From the NCBI GenBank assembly GCA_973895155.1, contig OZ316895.1, positions 20,274,001 through 20,338,000 of the forward strand: 64,000 bases of DNA. Direction: 5' to 3'. Positions 59,839 through 64,000 of the stretch are shown one piece after another (the first letter of the stretch is position 1; each line of letters begins with the position of its first letter). Source of the stretch: Marsupella aquatica. Its lineage: Eukaryota; Marchantiophyta. The position numbers were made by a program, and so were the translations under genes. The notes under the pieces are model-generated. The model was given only the letters and a program-made list of their open reading frames with translations, did no database searches and was not told where the DNA came from.

Positions 59839-60386
59839 TCAGACTCGTCCACGCCATGCAAGAATTGTCCGCTTCCTGCTTTCTCCAAGATTCACCCAAA
59901 CTCTAAGAAACGCATCTAATCGGTCATACGAAAAGCACCCAAGCATATCTATGGGAGGGAGGAAATGAGTTTCCTCTCGAAAGACCCTAGCAATATGTAG
60001 GTTTGGGAGAAGGTCGGCATTAGGAATGCTTGCGAGCATTTTGTTTATGTCATTAATCTCACGAACTGCGTATTTCAGTAAAACCCAAAATCCTGTACCA
60101 ACAACAAGATGGTTCCATTTCTTTGAGGTGGCTCCAAGACAAATAATTATTCTCATTTGAGCCAGTCATTTTTGGGTAAAAGTTTTAGGTCATGGCCAAG
60201 GTGTTCATCGTGTGTGCAAGACAATGCTAAGAGAGGCCAAATATGAGATTCAACGAGCTGATCAGGAAGTCTATTCAACAAACTTCCGCATTCCACACCG
60301 GCCACTTTTCCTTGAATATATTTCCTATGCTCATGGGCTAATAAGGATGCCATCTTAGCAATGATTAGGTTCTCCGATGCAGCCAT
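59839..60386 (-). pseudogene. F-box-like protein, frame broken at 60153-60156
   Basis: The first frame (60386-60153) starts at an ATG and contains the F-box start LLNRLPDQLVESHIWPLL. The second frame (60156-59839) holds the end of the domain: CLGATSKKWNHLVVGTGFWVLL. The two overlap by four bases, with TGA in one frame and ATG in the other, so a one-base indel near an AAA run is likely. The same Leu-Pro-Asp..His-x-Trp-Pro layout is in the CACTA cargo ORF at 8327-8860. F-box proteins select substrates for ubiquitination; nothing indicates the target. Confidence 0.6.
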
Positions 60387-61496
60387 TAAGCAGAGCTACC
60401 AAAACCACCAATAAAAGTACCTTCAATCACGGGTTCAATCACCAGGTGTAACCAAAGATATCCACAGTACCAACCCTACATGACAGTTTAACAATTAGGA
60501 CTCGGAGCGTATTATATTCGCTACACTTGGGTAAAACTGTTTTATATTAAATGTGTCCTTACAAAATGCGCCTCATGTGGTGCGTCCCATGGCTCCCTAA
60601 ACCCAAGAAACCCCCCAGCTCAAGCCGATTCCCGCAGGTTTTGTGCTTGGCGAGGCCGTTTCCGCGGCTTAGCGGCATGGGACGCTGCTAACCTTCTACT
60701 ACTACTATTAACATTTTACACACATATACTGGACAGATCCTTCATCGGGTCATGAGATACGTAGCCGGCCTAATATAGGCCTTCCCCTATCTTCCCCTGT
60801 CTTCCCCTCCGTCTTGTTAGGTATGTTTGGATTCCGCCGCCGGAATGATCCCCAATAGGCTTGGTTAAGCCGCTAAGACCTCTCTCAGCTCGACACATCC
60901 AACTCTCACTCCCCTGCTTACTTTCCTTCCTTCTGTTGATGTGGGCACTCTTCACACAAGTTAATGCGACACACAAATAGCAAAATGACTCATTCTGACT
61001 GAATCATACCATGCACTTGCCATACAAACAGTACATCTCATACACAAGTTCTGCGAACTAAGCCGTGAGGCCAACTCTATTCAGCTCTTAGGCATGAGGA
61101 AACATGAATATACACAAGGGTCACTGTATGACTAACCGAGAGCTTCTCGTACTACTTGATCCCAGCCCGGCTGGTGCAAACTAAAAACTTGCTAAAGAAG
61201 AGGCCCTGAGCTCCCCGCTGCCCAGGTACTTATCCTGGTAGTGGATCCGCCATTCTTTGCATCGTAAGCCTAATCTACCTGACAGTAATCTACTTGCCCG
61301 AATCTACCTATGTACAGCAAGGCAGGAGCACAAGTGTTGCTCCTACCAGTGGGACCGCAATCCCACTAAGCTAAGTGTCAGGGCCGCTCCTGGTTCTGAT
61401 CCTAATCCTAAACGTGGAGATCCGCGCCCGCCCTGCCCACTCACGCCTCCTCCCTCCACGTCCGCCCTCCCTAAAAGGAACGGCACCCTTGCACCG
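60387..61496 (-). other. 3' non-coding part of the coiled-coil retroelement, LTR-like from about 61130
   Basis: From 61130 to 61496 the sequence is collinear with 25315-25690, showing it is part of a repeated element. The part nearer 60400 has no recognisable gene. LTR borders were not determined. Confidence 0.5.
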
Positions 61497-64000
61497 TCAC
61501 GACACCGGTGGTGGATCCTCAATGGACGCCCCCAACACTTCCTCCTCAGCCACTGCCGTTGGCCCGCCTACTGACAGATTACCTGCCCTTGACCGAGTCA
61601 ACTCTCCATCGGCCTGACTGGGTCCACCTTCGGCTTTAGCCTCGACACCGGCCTCGGCAATACCCACGGCTTCGGCAATACCCACGGCTTCGGCCTCAGC
61701 CACTCCCACGGCTTCGGCTTCAGCCACTCCCTCGGCTTCGGCCTCCCCTTCCCCTAGGGTAGTTGGATCCTTAGCCGTGACCCTGTCTGGGGTCGGTGCT
61801 GGGTCTACCTCCTTGATCACCACGGCCTGTGAAGTCGTATTACTCCTTGACCCTGAAGGTTTCCGCTTCTTCTTCGTTGGTGGCTCGGCAGCTGGTCCCT
61901 TCCCCTTCCCACTTACTTCCGGCACTGGTGCAGTTGGCGCGGCTTGTCCTTCGGCAATTACCACCCCTGGTAACTGGTTTGTCCCAACGGGAGATGGACC
62001 TGCTGCAGCTAAGCATTTAAATACTGCGGCTTGTTTCTTCAGCCGCTCTGTTTGGTTGTCGGCCCGCCGCTGTAGGTTCTCCATCTTCCTCGTGATTTCC
62101 TCCAACTCCTCTTGGGTTTCATCCAGGTCCTTACGTGCCCCCTCCAGCTCATTTTTGGCCTCCTCTTGCTCCCTGTGGGCTTCCTCCAATTCCTTCTTCA
62201 AGGTAGCCCTCTCCTCCTGGGTTGCTCTTAGCTCCTTGTTGAGCTCTGCAATGATGACAGACTCCATCTGGTTCATCTTGGCGTAAGTCTGTTCGAGCAT
62301 CTCGTCCTTCTCCCTTAGGTCGGCCTTGAAGCTGGCCGTCAGGGACGCAAGCTCCTGCTGCAGCGCCATAATCCCTTGATAGGATTTCCCTAACTCGACC
62401 TCCTTCTGCTCAAGGGCTCCGCGGATTTTCTCGAGCTCCCCTTTCAACGCCCATTCCTTTCTTTGGGTCTCCGCCATGGCCCGGCTGTTGGCTGTTATGT
62501 GGGCCTCCTCTGTATTCTTCAGCTCTTGCTTCCACTTCTCCCTCTCTTTGATCGTGTCGGCCAACTCTTCCTGCGTCTGAGTCAGTTTATCCTTGATATT
62601 CTGATTATCAGCCTGCGCGGTGTCCAACTGCCCCTGCATGATGTTCAGCTCATGTCGTTTAATCCGCAGTTCATCTTGGGCTTTCTTGGCCGCCCTTAGA
62701 TCTTCAATCTCGGCTTCCATCCTCCTAAGCCGCCGAATGACCTCGTCCTTCTTGCTTCTCTCTAAAGCCACCGCTTCTTCTAATTGGTGCTTCTCCAACT
62801 GCTCCCTATGGAAAAAGGGTCCTACCTCCAACTCCTCTCCAAAGATGCCGAGTGCAAGTTCCCCACACATCTCACCATACTCCATGGCTCTATTCTTAGC
62901 GTAGGTGGAGTAAGTAGAAGTGATCGGCATCGCCCATCGTGGCCTCTGCTCCCAAGCCGTCCTGCGGATCTCTTCAATCGTGGCTAGAGGTTTGCTTCCT
63001 TTTTCGGCCAGCCGCCTGATGTCCTCCGGCCAATCTCCTCCTGGTAAATCCTTTTCCTTAGCCAGGGCGGCCTCTTCCTCCTGCTTGATTCGCTCCTGAA
63101 ATTCCTGCACCGTCTGTTTTATGCCGTCGAAGCTCGGGGGAGCAACATCTGGTGGGGGAGACTCAGGGCTACTCTGCTGGTTGGGGTCCCCTCGCACTAC
63201 CCTTGGAAGTGTGGGGACAAACCGGCCACAGGTCCTTACTCCTGGAACGTGATGGTCCGACCCATAGCCGGAATTATCATGGCTGCAGTCCTCCACTGCC
63301 TCCTCTACCTCTTGGACGTCCGGCTTCTCCCTCTCCTCTTCGTCAGTAGGAGCTTCAGGCAATTCTGCCTCAGATTCGGAGCTTGAGGTTCCCACGTACA
63401 TTCGAACACCTGGCTTGGATTTCGGCCTGATTCTCTCCTTGTCTCCAGCAAAGGGGTTTTCTCTTGTGAGCCGGTGTAGGCCTACCTCTATAGTAGTGTC
63501 CTGCATTGTTGCCGTTGCCGTTGTTGTTGCCGATGCCGATTTCTTTTCTTTCTCTAGTAGTTTCAGCAGACTCTGCATGCCTGGTTGCTGCATCGGCAAG
63601 TCTTCCTTCCTGGGCCTAAACACCTGCTCGATCGTAGGACTAACAGGTGGTTGAGGCTTCTCAGCCAACGGCCTTGGCGTTGGAGCTTCCTCGGGTGCCC
63701 TTACCTGCAGGGGAAGTACCGGGGCAAAAGTCTGACCTCTGGCATACCGGCACAACAGCGGCATGTGATAGCCAAGCCGCGACACGCTCCCCATGCCGAT
63801 TACCTGCTCCTCCTCCTTTAAGATCTTCTTCAATTGGTTGAGGAGGTACCCGTTGTAGTCCCGGCTTGGGTCTGGCCTTTCTGCCAGATAGACCTGTGCC
63901 TTGCCGATCTCTGCCCTCGGCAAGTTACAATGCATGGTCACCCGCAAGAAGTCGATCATCTCTCCTATGTGCGGGTTGGTGCAGGTGTTCCGGAAGAAGC
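61497..64000 (-). CDS. Coiled-coil gag-like protein of a repeated retroelement, 5' partial
   Basis: The frame is open to the window edge; the first internal ATG is at 63959, and codons before it read NPHIGE, so the N-terminus lies outside. From the visible start: a globular segment (IDFLRVTMHCNLP, YNGYLLNQLKKIL), a Pro-rich region, an acidic region (SSSESEAELPEAPTDEEERE), then about 300 residues of coiled coil (ELEKIRGALEQKEVELG, LDETQEELEEITRKMENLQ). A basic GKGKG/KKKRKPSGSR segment and an (Ala-Glu)n tail encoded by a minisatellite (61640-61760) follow. A decayed copy with the same 3' flank lies at 25315-26820. A gag or accessory protein of an LTR element is most likely; no protease or reverse transcriptase is visible. 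It has no internal stops, so it is a younger copy. Confidence 0.6.
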   Translation of the reverse strand, partial: FFRNTCTNPHIGEMIDFLRVTMHCNLPRAEIGKAQVYLAERPDPSRDYNGYLLNQLKKILKEEEQVIGMGSVSRLGYHMPLLCRYARGQTFAPVLPLQVRAPEEAPTPRPLAEKPQPPVSPTIEQVFRPRKEDLPMQQPGMQSLLKLLEKEKKSASATTTATATMQDTTIEVGLHRLTRENPFAGDKERIRPKSKPGVRMYVGTSSSESEAELPEAPTDEEEREKPDVQEVEEAVEDCSHDNSGYGSDHHVPGVRTCGRFVPTLPRVVRGDPNQQSSPESPPPDVAPPSFDGIKQTVQEFQERIKQEEEAALAKEKDLPGGDWPEDIRRLAEKGSKPLATIEEIRRTAWEQRPRWAMPITSTYSTYAKNRAMEYGEMCGELALGIFGEELEVGPFFHREQLEKHQLEEAVALERSKKDEVIRRLRRMEAEIEDLRAAKKAQDELRIKRHELNIMQGQLDTAQADNQNIKDKLTQTQEELADTIKEREKWKQELKNTEEAHITANSRAMAETQRKEWALKGELEKIRGALEQKEVELGKSYQGIMALQQELASLTASFKADLREKDEMLEQTYAKMNQMESVIIAELNKELRATQEERATLKKELEEAHREQEEAKNELEGARKDLDETQEELEEITRKMENLQRRADNQTERLKKQAAVFKCLAAAGPSPVGTNQLPGVVIAEGQAAPTAPVPEVSGKGKGPAAEPPTKKKRKPSGSRSNTTSQAVVIKEVDPAPTPDRVTAKDPTTLGEGEAEAEGVAEAEAVGVAEAEAVGIAEAVGIAEAGVEAKAEGGPSQADGELTRSRAGNLSVGGPTAVAEEEVLGASIEDPPPVS
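61640..61760 (-). repeat. GC-rich 24-bp-type minisatellite coding Ala-Glu repeats
   Basis: CGGCTTCGGC(A/C)... and CACTCCCACGGCTTCGG repeat several times within the frame, giving EAEAVGVAEAEAVGIAEA. The length probably varies between copies. Confidence 0.75.

Noticed and set aside
61777-63841. Many plus-strand ORFs opposite the coiled-coil gene
   Set aside because: Shadows produced by the GC-rich repeated coding sequence on the minus strand.

Overview
The window looks like nuclear DNA of a land plant or close streptophyte. It has plant-type repeats (a CACTA/En-Spm element, an L1-like LINE, LTR-retroelement remnants), spliced GT-AG genes, a short CCCTAAA-type interstitial telomere repeat, and fragments of plant-like SMC6 and aspartate-semialdehyde dehydrogenase genes. 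No rRNA, tRNA or CRISPR was supported. I cannot name the species. It is a transposon graveyard containing one strikingly intact, unusual element.

Layout. 1-127 is a dispersed repeat, repeated at 23666-23792. 128-16675 is a complete 16.5-kb CACTA element with matching TIRs and a CAT target duplication. Everything coding in it reads on the minus strand: a TnpA-like gene, a three-exon transposase (Transpos_assoc/Tnp2/DUF4218/DUF4216) with one in-frame TGA, and three cargo ORFs (F-box-like, tandem BRCT, EDM2-like PHD). 16679-26820 is LTR-retroelement debris: a gag-protease pseudogene, 215-bp direct repeats, and a decayed relative of the coiled-coil ORF at the right edge. 26820-31500 holds only short repeats. 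31528-35083 is the C-terminal half of an SMC6 gene with introns and a frameshift. 39720-44241 is a 5'-truncated LINE with a 15-bp target duplication; its ORF2 stays in one frame but carries many TAG/TGA codons. 46161-47675 is an ASADH pseudogene.

48594-56708 is the most interesting part. An 8.1-kb segment is bounded by imperfect inverted repeats and a 4-bp AAGT duplication. It carries two divergent spliced genes: a DUF7869-type putative integrase/transposase on minus, and on plus an about 898-aa protein joining a ParB-like domain to a beta-class DNA amino-methyltransferase (DIPYG motif before the DxCSGSG motif). The palindrome TTCATGAATTCATGAA recurs in it. This looks like a DNA transposon with its own DNA-modification enzyme. 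Next come a nine-copy 28-bp minisatellite (56757-57008), unrecognised minus-strand ORFs with a frameshifted F-box protein, and a partial 2.5-kb coiled-coil retroelement ORF running off the right edge.

Decay style differs between elements. The LINE, gag and CACTA transposase have stops explained by C-to-T changes at CAG or CGA. The methyltransferase element has no internal stops, only two single-base frame breaks, so it is probably younger or the breaks are assembly errors.
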